Of a stretch of DNA of 64,000 bases, positions 35,497 to 43,933 are shown piece by piece (the first letter of the stretch is position 1; every line of letters starts with the position of its first letter). The DNA is from DASZBX01 sp035943635 (GTDB lineage Bacteria > Actinomycetota > Actinomycetes > Streptomycetales > Catenulisporaceae). A program made the position numbers and the translations under genes. The stretch is taken from NCBI GenBank assembly GCA_035943635.1, contig DASZBX010000081.1, positions 4,059 to 68,058 on the forward strand. Reading direction: 5' to 3'. Under the pieces are notes generated by a model. It made no database searches, was not told the DNA's origin, and saw only the letters and a program-made list of their open reading frames with translations.

Positions 35497-36228
35497 GTGA
35501 CCGCGCGCACGCGACGTGCAGCCGGGGCCGCGTGGCGCTACGTCAAACGCGCGCCGGGCACGTTCCTGTGGCTGGCGATCCTGTTCGCGACCACGGTGAT
35601 CATCAACAACTCCTCGCCGGCGTACGCGGACTGGATCCTGGAGCACCGCTCGACGAACATCCACTACCTGAGCCAGTCCCCGTGGCGGGTGCTCTTCTCC
35701 AGTGCGCTCTGGCTCGACGGCGGCGACTGGTCGGTCTACTTCGTGCTGTTCAACCTCTTCCACGTCCCGGCCGAGCGCTGGCTGGGGACCGGGCGCTGGT
35801 TCGCCGTCCTGCTCATCGCGCACGTCGGCGCGACCTACGCCAGCGAGGGCGTGCTGCTGTGGGCGATCAACCACGGCCAGGCGCCGCAGTCGGCCCGGTT
35901 CACCCTCGACTACGGGGTCAGCTACGCCCTCGCGGGCGTGGTCGCGGTGCTCGCGTACCTGTTCGTGAAGCCGTGGCGGTACGTGTACGTCGCGGCGGTC
36001 CTGTTCTTCCTCGGGCTGGCCGTGGTCGCCTCGCGCGACTTCACCGCGGTCGGGCACTTCACCGCCGCCCTGCTCGGCCTGGCCTGCTACCCGCTGACGA
36101 TCGGCCGCTCGACCGAGACCGTCGGCGGCCCGGTCGACCCGGTCGCGACGGCGCGCCGGCTCGGGCGGCGGGTGCGCGGGATCCGGGGGATGCGCACCGG
36201 ACGCGCGCAGCGGGCGAGCGACGAATAA
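35497..36228 (+). CDS. Rhomboid-like membrane protein, probably non-proteolytic
   Basis: A 243-aa protein with about five or six membrane helices and a basic C-terminal tail. The fold resembles rhomboids: a helix with FVLFNLFHVPAERW, then DYGVSYALAG where active rhomboids have GxSG, and GHFTAALLG with the usual last-helix His. Ser is followed by Tyr rather than Gly, so protease activity is doubtful. The GTG at 35497 has AAAGGGG at correct spacing, and the upstream frame is not protein-like. No partner gene is evident. Confidence 0.75.
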   Translation: MTARTRRAAGAAWRYVKRAPGTFLWLAILFATTVIINNSSPAYADWILEHRSTNIHYLSQSPWRVLFSSALWLDGGDWSVYFVLFNLFHVPAERWLGTGRWFAVLLIAHVGATYASEGVLLWAINHGQAPQSARFTLDYGVSYALAGVVAVLAYLFVKPWRYVYVAAVLFFLGLAVVASRDFTAVGHFTAALLGLACYPLTIGRSTETVGGPVDPVATARRLGRRVRGIRGMRTGRAQRASDE

Positions 36229-36235
36229 GGGCCCG

Positions 36236-36619
36236 TCAACCGTCGTCGCGGCACAGGCAGAACGGGTGGCCGGCCGGGTCGATCAGCACTCGGACATTGT
36301 CCTGCGGCTGGTCGTCGGCGAGCGAGGCGCCCAGGGCGAGCGCCTCGGCGACCGCGGAGTCCAGGTCGCCGACCTGGAAGTCGAGATGCATCATCGCGCG
36401 CTGCCGGCCGGCGACGGGCGGCCACACCGGGGGCTGGTATCCGTCCGCCTGCTGGAAGACGATGTAGACGGATCCTCCGGGTGGGGCCAGGATGGCCGTT
36501 CCCGGCTCTTCGTGGCCGATGGTCCATCCGAGCAGTTCGGAGTAGAACCTCGCCAGTGCGCCGGGGTCGGGTGCCTCGATCGCGGTTCCCCACCACATGC
36601 CTGCCGTCCGAGAGTGCAC
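36236..36619 (-). CDS. VOC-family (glyoxalase/bleomycin-resistance fold) protein
   Basis: A 127-aa single VOC module pair. It has WGTAIEAPDPGALARFYSEL, the metal-position His of MMHLDFQVGDLD and the closing LIDPAGHPFCLC, all typical of the glyoxalase-like group. The GTG at 36619 is preceded by GGAAGGAC. Members range from metal-dependent dioxygenases to drug-binding proteins; the substrate is not readable. It is convergent with the rhomboid-like gene, with stop codons a few bases apart. Confidence 0.85.
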   Translation of the reverse strand: MHSRTAGMWWGTAIEAPDPGALARFYSELLGWTIGHEEPGTAILAPPGGSVYIVFQQADGYQPPVWPPVAGRQRAMMHLDFQVGDLDSAVAEALALGASLADDQPQDNVRVLIDPAGHPFCLCRDDG

Positions 36620-36672
36620 GCGTCGTCCTTCCAGAGCCGGGCCGATGTTCGTCTGTCTGCGGCGCACTCAGC

Positions 36673-37164
36673 TCAGTCGCGCCGGACGAGGTGCAGCCGG
36701 GCGGTGACCACATCCGGGTCCTGATCGTCGATCCGACCGATCAGGGTCCGTACATCTGCGACGAGGGCCGGCACGTCCAGTCCGTGCGCCGCACCGGCCG
36801 CCGGGTCGGCTGCGACGTGGCCGGCGGCGCGGGCGAGCAGGGTGTGGGCGCCGACCGGGTTGCCGCGGCGCAGGTGGGTCAGGCCGACGGCGAGCTGGGC
36901 CAGGCCGCGCCACAGCTCGCGTTCGGGTTCCGGCGCGCACTTCCAGACCGCTTCGAGCACCTCGTGCGCGTGGAACGGGTGGTCGGCGTCGAGCAGGCGC
37001 TGCGCTTCGGCCAGCGCGGCGACCGGGTCCTGGGCGAGCGCGGCGGCCTGCTCGTCCGACACGGTCGGCTCGCCGGCCGCGCCGCGGGGCAGCGGGCGCC
37101 CGTAGGCGTCGCGGGGGCGGGCGTTGCGGGCCCGGCCGGCACTGTCGCGGTCTCTGTCGCTCAT
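36673..37164 (-). CDS. DUF309 domain protein
   Basis: A 163-aa protein with the DUF309 signature HPFHAHEVLEAVWK (about residues 62-75) and the following LWRGLAQLAVGLTHLRRGNP. The family is small, helical and of unknown function. A charged N-terminal tail of about 40 residues precedes the domain. The ATG at 37164 is the likely start, because the upstream frame is not conserved in character. It lies 53 bases before the VOC gene on the same strand. Confidence 0.83.
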   Translation of the reverse strand: MSDRDRDSAGRARNARPRDAYGRPLPRGAAGEPTVSDEQAAALAQDPVAALAEAQRLLDADHPFHAHEVLEAVWKCAPEPERELWRGLAQLAVGLTHLRRGNPVGAHTLLARAAGHVAADPAAGAAHGLDVPALVADVRTLIGRIDDQDPDVVTARLHLVRRD

Positions 37165-37250
37165 GGGTCCACGGTAGGCCCTGGCCGGGGCGGGGCGCGA
37201 CCGGCGTCCGGGCCGCGGCGGCGCGGACCACCCGGCCGGGCGTGGAACGA

Positions 37251-37292
37251 CGGGTGCCGCGGCGCCGGATCGCTCCGTCGCCGCGGCACCCG
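37251..37292 (-). terminator. 14-bp hairpin after the sugar-binding lipoprotein gene
   Basis: CGGGTGCCGCGGCG pairs exactly with CGCCGCGGCACCCG around a 14-base loop. It lies 49 bases beyond the stop of the minus-strand lipoprotein gene and upstream of the DUF309 start, so it insulates the two. Confidence 0.72.
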
Positions 37293-37340
37293 CCGACAAC
37301 ATAAACTCCCTTACGTTCGTTCTTCGGTCGATAGCCCTCC

Positions 37341-38465
37341 TCAGCTGGCGGTGTAGGTGTAGGTGATCCCGTTCGAGTTGCACAGGGTCGCGATCGCCTG
37401 GGAGACGCCGCACACCGCCGCCGCGGTCTCATAACCCTGGGTCACCGGCAGGCCGACGTTGGCCTTGGTGATGGTGATCGGGACCGCCAGGTAGGAGGGG
37501 ACCTCGCGGCCGTTGGTCGGGTCCTTGACCGTGGTCAGGGTCTCGGTGCCGATGGTCTTGGGCACGGCCTTGCCCGACAGCACGTCGGTCGCGATCTGGA
37601 TCGCGATGTCGGCCTCGCCGGCCACCGGCTTGTAGATGGTGAAGCACTGGGCGCCGCCCATGATCGCGTCCAGGCCGGTCGGCGAGGCGTCCTGGCCGCT
37701 GACCGCGATCTTGCCGGTCAGGTTGGCGCTGGCGATCTGCTGCTCCACGGCCTGGGCCATGCCGTCGTTGGCGACCATGACCGCGTTCAGCTGCGTGCCG
37801 TACTGGTTGAGCATGGTCTGGAAGGTGCTGCCCGCGGTGGTCGGGGTCCAGGCCGCGATGGCCTGGTCGGCCAGCGGCGCGCCCCACTTGGCGTTCAGGG
37901 CCGGCGCGTAGCCCGCCTTGAACTGGGTGGCGTTGTTGTCGGTGGGCGAGCCGTCCAGCTCGACCCACTTGACCGTGCTCAGCCCGGCGACCTGGGAGCA
38001 CTGCTGCATCGCGGCGGCCTGGGCCTTGCCGACCGCGACGTTGTCGAAGGACACGTAGTACTGGGCGTTGCCGCCGGTGACCAGGCGGTCGTAGTCGATC
38101 ACGGTCACGCCCGCGGACTTGGCCTGCTGCTCGATCTTGGCCCCGGCGGTCGGGTCGATCGCGGCGATGATCAGCACGCCGACCCCGGCGTTGATCATCT
38201 CGGTGGCCTGGGACTCCATCTCGGTGTCCGAGCCGTTGGCGTTGTCGATCGTGCAGTTGAGCTTGTACTTCAGACACTGGGTGTTGAGCTCGTCCGGGTC
38301 GGCCGAGGTCCACCGGATCGCGGAGACGGTGTCCGGGAGCAGGACACCCACCTTGGTGTTCGCCGCGGCGGGGGTTGACTTGCCGCTGGACGAGGTGCAC
38401 CCGGCCAGGCCGAGCGCGACCACGGCCGCGCCGGCGGTCGCGGTGAGGACGGTCTTACGCAACAT
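37341..38465 (-). CDS. Sugar ABC transporter substrate-binding lipoprotein (XylF-like), orphan
   Basis: A 374-aa periplasmic-binding-protein type 1 family member. The signal ends in a lipobox (LGLAGCTSS, Cys near residue 23). The two-domain fold is recognisable from VGVLLPDTVSAIRW, AGVGVLIIAAIDP, VIDYDRLVTG and KIAVSGQDASPTGL. DYDRLV and SGQDA are the usual XylF-type sugar-contact regions. No permease or ATPase lies beside it, so it must share a transporter encoded elsewhere or act as a sensor. Its own terminator shows that it is transcribed alone. Confidence 0.87.
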   Translation of the reverse strand: MLRKTVLTATAGAAVVALGLAGCTSSSGKSTPAAANTKVGVLLPDTVSAIRWTSADPDELNTQCLKYKLNCTIDNANGSDTEMESQATEMINAGVGVLIIAAIDPTAGAKIEQQAKSAGVTVIDYDRLVTGGNAQYYVSFDNVAVGKAQAAAMQQCSQVAGLSTVKWVELDGSPTDNNATQFKAGYAPALNAKWGAPLADQAIAAWTPTTAGSTFQTMLNQYGTQLNAVMVANDGMAQAVEQQIASANLTGKIAVSGQDASPTGLDAIMGGAQCFTIYKPVAGEADIAIQIATDVLSGKAVPKTIGTETLTTVKDPTNGREVPSYLAVPITITKANVGLPVTQGYETAAAVCGVSQAIATLCNSNGITYTYTAS

Positions 38466-38723
38466 CGCGTGGTGGTCCCTTCAGACGAAGCCGGCCCGGG
38501 GAACGGCCCCTGCTGGGGCTCGGGCCGTTCCCGCCCGGCGTGTCGGATCTACTGTCAGGGGGTTAGGACGCCGCCACCGACGAATAGGTATCACGCGGAT
38601 TCCTGCTTTGCAGAGTTTTGACTCAGTCCGGGTCGGCCGGCCGGGGCCGCCGGACCCGTCTGCCGCGGCGGCCGGCCGGGAAACAGGTGGAGTGCGCCCG
38701 GCCGGACATGGCGTGCTCACTGT

Positions 38724-39148
38724 GTGGACCACACCTACCATCCGACGGCGCTGACCTGGGACGAAGTCGACCCGGGCGGTCACCCGTTCGACTCGGCCGC
38801 AGCCCTGGACGCCGTCAGGCTGCTGGTCCCGGCTTCGGCCGTGCCGATCCGGCCGTCGTCTCCCGACTACCAGCGCATCACGCAGTGGGGGCACAACGAA
38901 GGCCCGGCGTGGACGGGTTTCTTGACGCGCGATCCGGTCCGGGCGCAGCGGCTGCCGCGTACCGGCAGGTGCGTGCCGATGCCTCAGCGGGCCGGGCGCT
39001 GAGCTTCGCCCTGCTCTCGGCCTGGCAGCGGGCCGTGCTCGGCGTGGCCGACGCGCCGTTTCGCACCGGGCCGGCGTTCGCGAAGGCGGGCAGGGAGCGC
39101 TACGGTCTCGATCCGAGCACGCCGACGGTATTCGAGGCCTGTTTGGCG
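38724..39148 (+). pseudogene. Fic-like gene fragment with a frameshift and lost active site
   Basis: Frame one (GTG at 38724) gives DHTYHPTALTWDEV to about FLTRDPVRAQ. Near 38945-38960 the protein-like signal moves to another frame (AYRQVRADASAGRALSFAL, then FAKAGRERYGLDPST). The pattern fits the N-terminal part of actinomycete Fic/DOC-type proteins, whose HxFxDGN active site should follow. Instead the sequence ends inside the convergent acyltransferase. The family call is moderate; that the gene is broken is clearer. Confidence 0.5.
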
Positions 39149-40383
39149 CCGGGCCGGGTGCGTCTTGCGGCAGCCGGGACCGTCACCGCCGCCGGACGGG
39201 CGCCCTTGCCGATCGGCAGGCGCCGCAGCCGGTTCGCGATCGGCTTCTCGACCAGGTAGTGCAAAGCGGCCGCGACGGTGATCGCCAGGGCGAGGAACTC
39301 GAGGAACGACAGCAGCGTCCACAGCCCGCCCGGCGCGAGCCACCAGGTGAAGCGGCTGGTGAACAGGAACGTCGGCTTGTGCACCAGGTACAGGGCGAAC
39401 GACCACTCGCCGAGGCGCACCATCGGCCAGGCGTTGAGCCACCAGCGGTGCTCGCGCAGGTCCACGGTCGCGCCCGACGCCACCAACACGCCGAACAGCG
39501 GCAGGACCATCAGGGCGACGAACGGCCGCTGGAACGCGTAGCCGCCCATGGTCCCGACCGTGATCAGCCAGATCTCCCCGGCCAGGCCGAGCACCGCGCC
39601 CAGCGCCAGCCACACCGGCGCCGGCATCCGCAGCCCCGCCATCATCGCGCGGGCGAGCACCATGCCGAGCAGGAACTCGCCGAAGCGGTAGGGCGGGAAG
39701 ACGAAGAAGATCCACGAGTACGTCACCCCGGACATGTGCGCGGCCGAGGCGATCACGGGCGTGGCGGCCAGGACCGCGAGCGTGACGGCCGCCGTCACGG
39801 CCAGTCCCCGGCCGCGCAGCCGCTTGAGCGGGATGATCCCCAGCGGGAACATCAGGTAGAAGAACATCTCGGCCGACAGCGACCAGCTCACGCCGTTGCC
39901 GCCGTAGTACACCTTCTGATCCGGGGTCCAGGCCTGGAGTAGCAGCAGTTCGGAGATCTTGCCGCCCGTGCCGGGGAGCTGCTCCTGGCCGGCCAGCGCC
40001 GTCATCGCGACGACCGCCATCAGGGCCTGGGCCGGCCAGACCCGGGCCAGGCGCAGCCAGCGGAACCGGCGGGCCGGCTGGTCGGAGCAGGACCAGGTCA
40101 GCACGAATCCGGAGAGCAGGAAGAAGAAGCTCACGCCGAGGTAGCCGAACCCGGCCGCGGTGTTCATCCAGTCCCCCCGGATGAACCCGACGCCGACGTG
40201 GATGAGCACCACGGGCAGGGCGGCGAAGAACCGCATCCCGGTCAGGCTGCCCAGGCGCGAGCCGGTGGCCGCGGCGGTCAGGGAGCCCGGCCGCGGGCCG
40301 GCGGCGGCCGAGGTCAGGGCCGGCAGGGTGCGCTGCGCCCCGGCGATGGTCTCGGCCGGCACCGGCAGGGTCGTGTCAATCAA
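39100..40383 (-). CDS. Acyltransferase family 3 membrane protein
   Basis: A 427-aa, ten-helix acyltransferase of the OafA/NodX type, which O-acylates cell-surface sugars or secreted glycans. Family landmarks are the first-helix RFFAALPVVLIHVG (catalytic His near its end), the FFFLLSGFVLTWS motif and VSWSLSAEMFFYLMFPL. The best start is a TTG at 40383, overlapping the stop of the glycosyltransferase stub. The frame upstream of it is antisense-like. The last dozen or so residues are read from the antisense of the Fic fragment, so the tail may have been replaced. Confidence 0.82.
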   Translation of the reverse strand: MIDTTLPVPAETIAGAQRTLPALTSAAAGPRPGSLTAAATGSRLGSLTGMRFFAALPVVLIHVGVGFIRGDWMNTAAGFGYLGVSFFFLLSGFVLTWSCSDQPARRFRWLRLARVWPAQALMAVVAMTALAGQEQLPGTGGKISELLLLQAWTPDQKVYYGGNGVSWSLSAEMFFYLMFPLGIIPLKRLRGRGLAVTAAVTLAVLAATPVIASAAHMSGVTYSWIFFVFPPYRFGEFLLGMVLARAMMAGLRMPAPVWLALGAVLGLAGEIWLITVGTMGGYAFQRPFVALMVLPLFGVLVASGATVDLREHRWWLNAWPMVRLGEWSFALYLVHKPTFLFTSRFTWWLAPGGLWTLLSFLEFLALAITVAAALHYLVEKPIANRLRRLPIGKGARPAAVTVPAAARRTRPGAKQASNTVGVLGSRP

Positions 40384-40622
40384 TGCCTTACTGAGTCGAT
40401 ATAGAGCAGCGCCGGGCTGTACGCAAACATTGTCAGCACGCGGCCGACCGTGCCGAGGCCGAACACGATCAGGAACAGCCAGTTCGCCCGCGCGACGGTG
40501 CCGATGCGCCGAGCCGCCCGCGCGAACCGCGCGAACCGCGCCAACCGCGTGGTCGCCGGCGGCGGATCGACCGGGTCGACCGGCCGGTCGACGGGGCTGA
40601 GCAGTTCGGCCATACGATTCAT
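40380..40622 (-). pseudogene. N-terminal stub of a polytopic glycosyltransferase-like protein
   Basis: 80 codons encode a hydrophilic start, one membrane helix (WLFLIVFGLGTVGRVLTMFA) and YSPALLYIDSV, which is how lipid-linked-sugar glycosyltransferases of actinomycetes begin; the Asp of YIDS is a typical active-site residue. The frame then stops at the acyltransferase start. The remaining several hundred residues are missing. Translation may still couple into the acyltransferase (stop TGA inside TTGATT). Confidence 0.55.
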
Positions 40623-40859
40623 CTGACATCGCGTGACTGAAGATATACTGCGCTCTTTCTGCGGGAATGCTGAAAGAACTGCTCGCCTACCGCGCAGGTC
40701 CAGCGTGGGGCGGTTCGCGTTTACAGCGAACGCTCGGGAACTTCACAGCAGATCTTAGGCAACGGCGATCAGGCGCGGGACGTGCGGCGGCGCCCTGATC
40801 ACGTCTGGTGTACGCCCGATATACGTCGGGTCCCGAATCAATCTGCACTGGGCCTGCGA

Positions 40860-41258
40860 TCAGCTCGCGATCAGGGCGCCCTCTGCCCCGGGGGCCTGGT
40901 TCGGCGTCGGTGTCGGTTCTGGTTCCGGCGGCGGTTGCTCGTATGCGGCGATGACGGTGCCGAGCAGGCCCGGGAAGCGCCCTTCGAGTTCGTCCTCGCG
41001 CAGGGTCGTCCACCGCTTGTTCCCGTCGTCGCGCTGCCGGATCAGGCCCGACTCGCGCAGCACGCGGAAGTGGTGACTCATCGTCGACGGCGCCACGTCG
41101 ACCGGGAACGTGCCGCAGGCCCGCTCGCCCTGCTCGCGCAGGCAGCGCACGATCGTCATCCGGGTGTGGTCCGACAGCGCGTGCAGCACGTCGAGCAGGT
41201 CGATCTCCCCGGGTTCCGGATGGGTGATCGAGGGGCGCGGACCACGGACTCTCGCCAT
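40860..41258 (-). CDS. ArsR-family winged-helix regulator
   Basis: A 132-aa repressor with a central helix-turn-helix (LLDVLHALSDHTRMTIVRCL, then APSTMSHHFRVLRESGLIRQ). The Cys in REQGERACGTF is not in a standard ArsR metal box. The C-terminal tail is Pro/Glu-rich. The ATG at 41258 has AAGGAAC upstream. It lies 105 bases downstream of an MFS exporter on the same strand. An inverted repeat before that exporter is the likely operator, so the pair is a self-regulated efflux unit. Confidence 0.84.
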   Translation of the reverse strand: MARVRGPRPSITHPEPGEIDLLDVLHALSDHTRMTIVRCLREQGERACGTFPVDVAPSTMSHHFRVLRESGLIRQRDDGNKRWTTLREDELEGRFPGLLGTVIAAYEQPPPEPEPTPTPNQAPGAEGALIAS

Positions 41259-41363
41259 CTGTTCCTTCTTTCCCTGGTCCGGCGGACGGTGTCCCGACGC
41301 CATTATCGCCCACTCGCCGCGCCTGCGGCCCCGGATTCCGGGCCCGTTCCGGCAGCAGGAGGA

Positions 41364-42581
41364 TCAGGCTTCGATGGAAGCCTCGGGCGCTACGGCGGCC
41401 GCTGCTCCGGGCGTCGTCGCGGCGGCCGGCGTGGCAGTCGACTGAGACCCAGTCGGCGCCGTGACCAGGATGTTCGCCGCCGACGCGACCACCGCGGCGA
41501 TGCCGAACACATAGGGCAGGGTCGTCACCGAATACCCGGCGGCCAGCAACGAGCCGCCGACGACGGCGCCGATCGCGCTGCCGAGGTAGAGCACCGAAGC
41601 GTTCAGCGAGACCGCGATCGGCCCCTCCCCCGGCCGCAGCGCGACGAGCCGGTGCTGCTGCGGGGCCAGGCTGCTCCACCCGGTCGCGCCCCAGACCAGC
41701 AGCAGCACGACCGCGCCGGCCGTGCTGCGGCCGATCGTCGACAGCAGTACCAGGGCCGCGCCGAGGAGGAGCAGGATCAGGCTGAGCAGCAGGCGGGTGT
41801 TGCGCCACCGGTCGATGAGCGTGCCGACCGCGAAGCTGCCGACCAGGCCGCCCAGGCCCCAGATCCACAGGTAGCCGGTCAGGTTGCTCACGCCGAGGGT
41901 GCTGCTGAACAGCGGCGCGATGTAGGTGTACATGCCCAGGCTCGCGCCCGAGCAGAACACTGTGATGGCCACGATCGACAGGACCTTGCGATCGGTCAGC
42001 ACGGAGATGCGAGCCCGCAGCGTCGGGATCGCGGCCTCCGGGACCTCGGGCAGGGTGGCCGCGACCGCGACCAGTGCCACGGCACCGATCCCGGACACCA
42101 GCCAGAGGGTGGAGCGCCAGCCGGTGTGGTGCGCGAGCGTCAGCCCGATCGGCACGCCGACGACCGTGCCCGCGCTCATCCCGCCAAGGATCATCGACAG
42201 CGCCCGGCCGCGCCGCTGCGCCGGGGCCAGCGCCACCGCCGTGGCCGCGGACATCGGCGAGTACAGTCCCGCGCCGAAACCGCAGACCACGCGGGAGAGC
42301 ATCAGCACGCCGAGCGACGGGGCGAGGGCGCCCAGAACGTTGCCGAACGTGAAGATCAGCAGCGCGGCGAGGAGCACCGTGCGCATGGGCCGGCCGGTCA
42401 CCAGGGTCGCGCAGATCGGCGCGAGCAGAGCGTAGGACAGGGTGAACACGGCGACCAGCTGCCCGGTGGCCGAGATGGACGCATGCAGGTCCCCGCTGAT
42501 GACCGGGATGATCCCCGCGACGACGTAGGCGTCCAGGCCCAGTGCCACCGACCCGACCGTCAAAGGTAGGACACGCCTCAT
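41364..42581 (-). CDS. MFS exporter (DHA1, AraJ/sugar-efflux type)
   Basis: A 405-aa, 12-helix transporter. The N-terminal half has YVVAGIIPVISGDL, the loop 2-3 region and SRVVCGFGAGLYSPMSAATA, with the motif-C-like GGMSAGTVVGVPIGL in helix five, typical of antiporters. The tail is a disordered Ala/Thr/Pro stretch. The ATG at 42581 was chosen; a TTG four codons upstream is possible. An ArsR-type regulator follows on the same strand. The exported compound is unknown. Confidence 0.86.
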   Translation of the reverse strand: MRRVLPLTVGSVALGLDAYVVAGIIPVISGDLHASISATGQLVAVFTLSYALLAPICATLVTGRPMRTVLLAALLIFTFGNVLGALAPSLGVLMLSRVVCGFGAGLYSPMSAATAVALAPAQRRGRALSMILGGMSAGTVVGVPIGLTLAHHTGWRSTLWLVSGIGAVALVAVAATLPEVPEAAIPTLRARISVLTDRKVLSIVAITVFCSGASLGMYTYIAPLFSSTLGVSNLTGYLWIWGLGGLVGSFAVGTLIDRWRNTRLLLSLILLLLGAALVLLSTIGRSTAGAVVLLLVWGATGWSSLAPQQHRLVALRPGEGPIAVSLNASVLYLGSAIGAVVGGSLLAAGYSVTTLPYVFGIAAVVASAANILVTAPTGSQSTATPAAATTPGAAAAVAPEASIEA

Positions 42582-42648
42582 GATTCCCCGCAATCACTGT
42601 CGACTTGTCGACGCGCACCGGTCACCGACGGCCCGTTCCGGCGACTAA

Positions 42649-42675
42649 TATTCGATGTTCGTCGTATGTCGAATA
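42649..42675. promoter_or_regulatory. Inverted repeat upstream of the MFS gene, likely ArsR operator
   Basis: TATTCGA and TCGAATA form exact 7-base arms around a 13-base spacer, 68 bases before the exporter start. A GTCGACTTGTCGAC pair (42599-42612) lies between it and the gene. AT-rich dyads of this kind are usual ArsR-family targets, and the regulator is the next gene of the unit. Confidence 0.5.
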
Positions 42676-42771
42676 AGGGTAACGCGCATGACTGTGATAC
42701 GTCCAGTGTCATCGTGGGCTGCGACGAGCGTGGCCGCCGTCGATCAGTGCTCGGCGACGGCCTTCACCAAA

Positions 42772-42924
42772 TTAGGTGGCGTTCCCGGTCACGGCCCCGG
42801 ACCCGCCCGTGACGTCGATCACGCCCGCAGGCAGTTCCCACACGAGAACCAGCGCGAACGCACACAGCAGAACGGCCAGGGCGACCCACAGGTCTCGGAC
42901 CCGGCGGGAACGGTGCACGATCAT
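42772..42924 (-). CDS. 50-aa single-helix membrane protein
   Basis: A very short gene with a strong ribosome site: GGAGG lies six bases before the ATG at 42924 and three before an alternative ATG at 42927. The product has a basic start (MIVHRSRRVRDLW), one clear helix (VALAVLLCAFALVLVW) and an extracytoplasmic Gly/Thr-rich tail. By the positive-inside rule the N-terminus is inside. It sits between an MFS gene and an ABC-2 exporter operon. I know no family for it. Confidence 0.55.
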   Translation of the reverse strand: MIVHRSRRVRDLWVALAVLLCAFALVLVWELPAGVIDVTGGSGAVTGNAT

Positions 42925-43111
42925 CATCAGCCTCCTGAGACGAGCCGCGGGCCAGACCCGGCGCTCCTTCCAGTCATGGAAGCGCCGGCCGGGCACGGCA
43001 ACCGGTGACCTGCGCATCAGGAAGCTGCGCAGGTCACCGGGTCGGTTCGGATCTGGAAGTGTGAAAGATTCGCGGCGGGCCGGCCAGGCTTGAGGCCGGG
43101 CCCGGGCCCGT

Positions 43112-43933
43112 TCACGCGTCGCGCAGGTGCAGCACCGTCCCTCCCGCGAGCAGCGCTCCGGCCGCCCACAGGCCGAGCACGCCGAGCCCTTCCCACGGGC
43201 CGATCGGCATGCTCGCGAGGTTCCTCGTGGCCTGAATCGCCATGCCGGCGGTCATCGGCGTGTAGCGCTCGATCCGGTTGTGCCAATGCGGATCACTGAT
43301 CACCATCGCGATGATCGGCGACAGGTAGAGCAGCGCGAGCACCGTGCCGATCGCGACCGCGCTGTCCCGCACCAGCGCGCCGATTCCCAATCCGAGCAAG
43401 GCGATCAGCACAAGGTAGAGGACTGATCCGAAAGCTGCGCGCGCCATGGAACCGTCGGCCGGGGAGAGCGCCGGGTACCCGTGCGCGGCGGTGAAACCGT
43501 GGCCGGGCATGATGATCCACCCCACGACCACCGACCCGAGCACGGCGACCGCACCGGCGACCGCTGTCAGGCCACTGACCAAAATCGCCTTGGCGGCCAG
43601 CACCGACATCCGCCTCGGCGCCGCCGCGAAGGTGACCCGGATCATGCCGGTGTCGTACTCCCCGCCGATCACCAGCACGCCCAGGACGGCGACCACCGCC
43701 TGACCGAGGTAGACCCCGGTCAGGCTCACCTTGGCCGGGTCCTGTCCGCATGCGGCGTTCGCGCAGGTGACGGCCGACGCCGCGGCGGCGCCGATTCCCA
43801 TGGTGAGCACGACGATCCCGGCCAGCAGCCAGTACGTGCCCGGCAGGGTGCGCAGTTTGGTCCATTCCGCGTGCAGCACCTCGCGCAGGCCGTTCCAGTC
43901 GACGCTCGAGGCCCGCTGCACGGCCAGGCTCAC
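43112..43933 (-). CDS. ABC-2 type permease
   Basis: A 273-aa membrane protein with six helices and the usual N-terminal cytoplasmic stretch EVLHAEWTKLRTLPGTYWLL. The second region EYDTGMIRVTFAAAPRRMSV, with the amphipathic linker before helix three, is typical of this ABC-2 subgroup. The GTG start overlaps the stop of the larger permease by four bases. With that permease and the ATPase upstream it makes a three-gene exporter. Confidence 0.87.
   Translation of the reverse strand: MSLAVQRASSVDWNGLREVLHAEWTKLRTLPGTYWLLAGIVVLTMGIGAAAASAVTCANAACGQDPAKVSLTGVYLGQAVVAVLGVLVIGGEYDTGMIRVTFAAAPRRMSVLAAKAILVSGLTAVAGAVAVLGSVVVGWIIMPGHGFTAAHGYPALSPADGSMARAAFGSVLYLVLIALLGLGIGALVRDSAVAIGTVLALLYLSPIIAMVISDPHWHNRIERYTPMTAGMAIQATRNLASMPIGPWEGLGVLGLWAAGALLAGGTVLHLRDA

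Noticed and set aside
40860..41258. Arsenic or metal resistance locus.
   Set aside because: The ArsR-type protein lacks the paired-Cys metal box and its partner is a general MFS exporter, not ArsB or Acr3.
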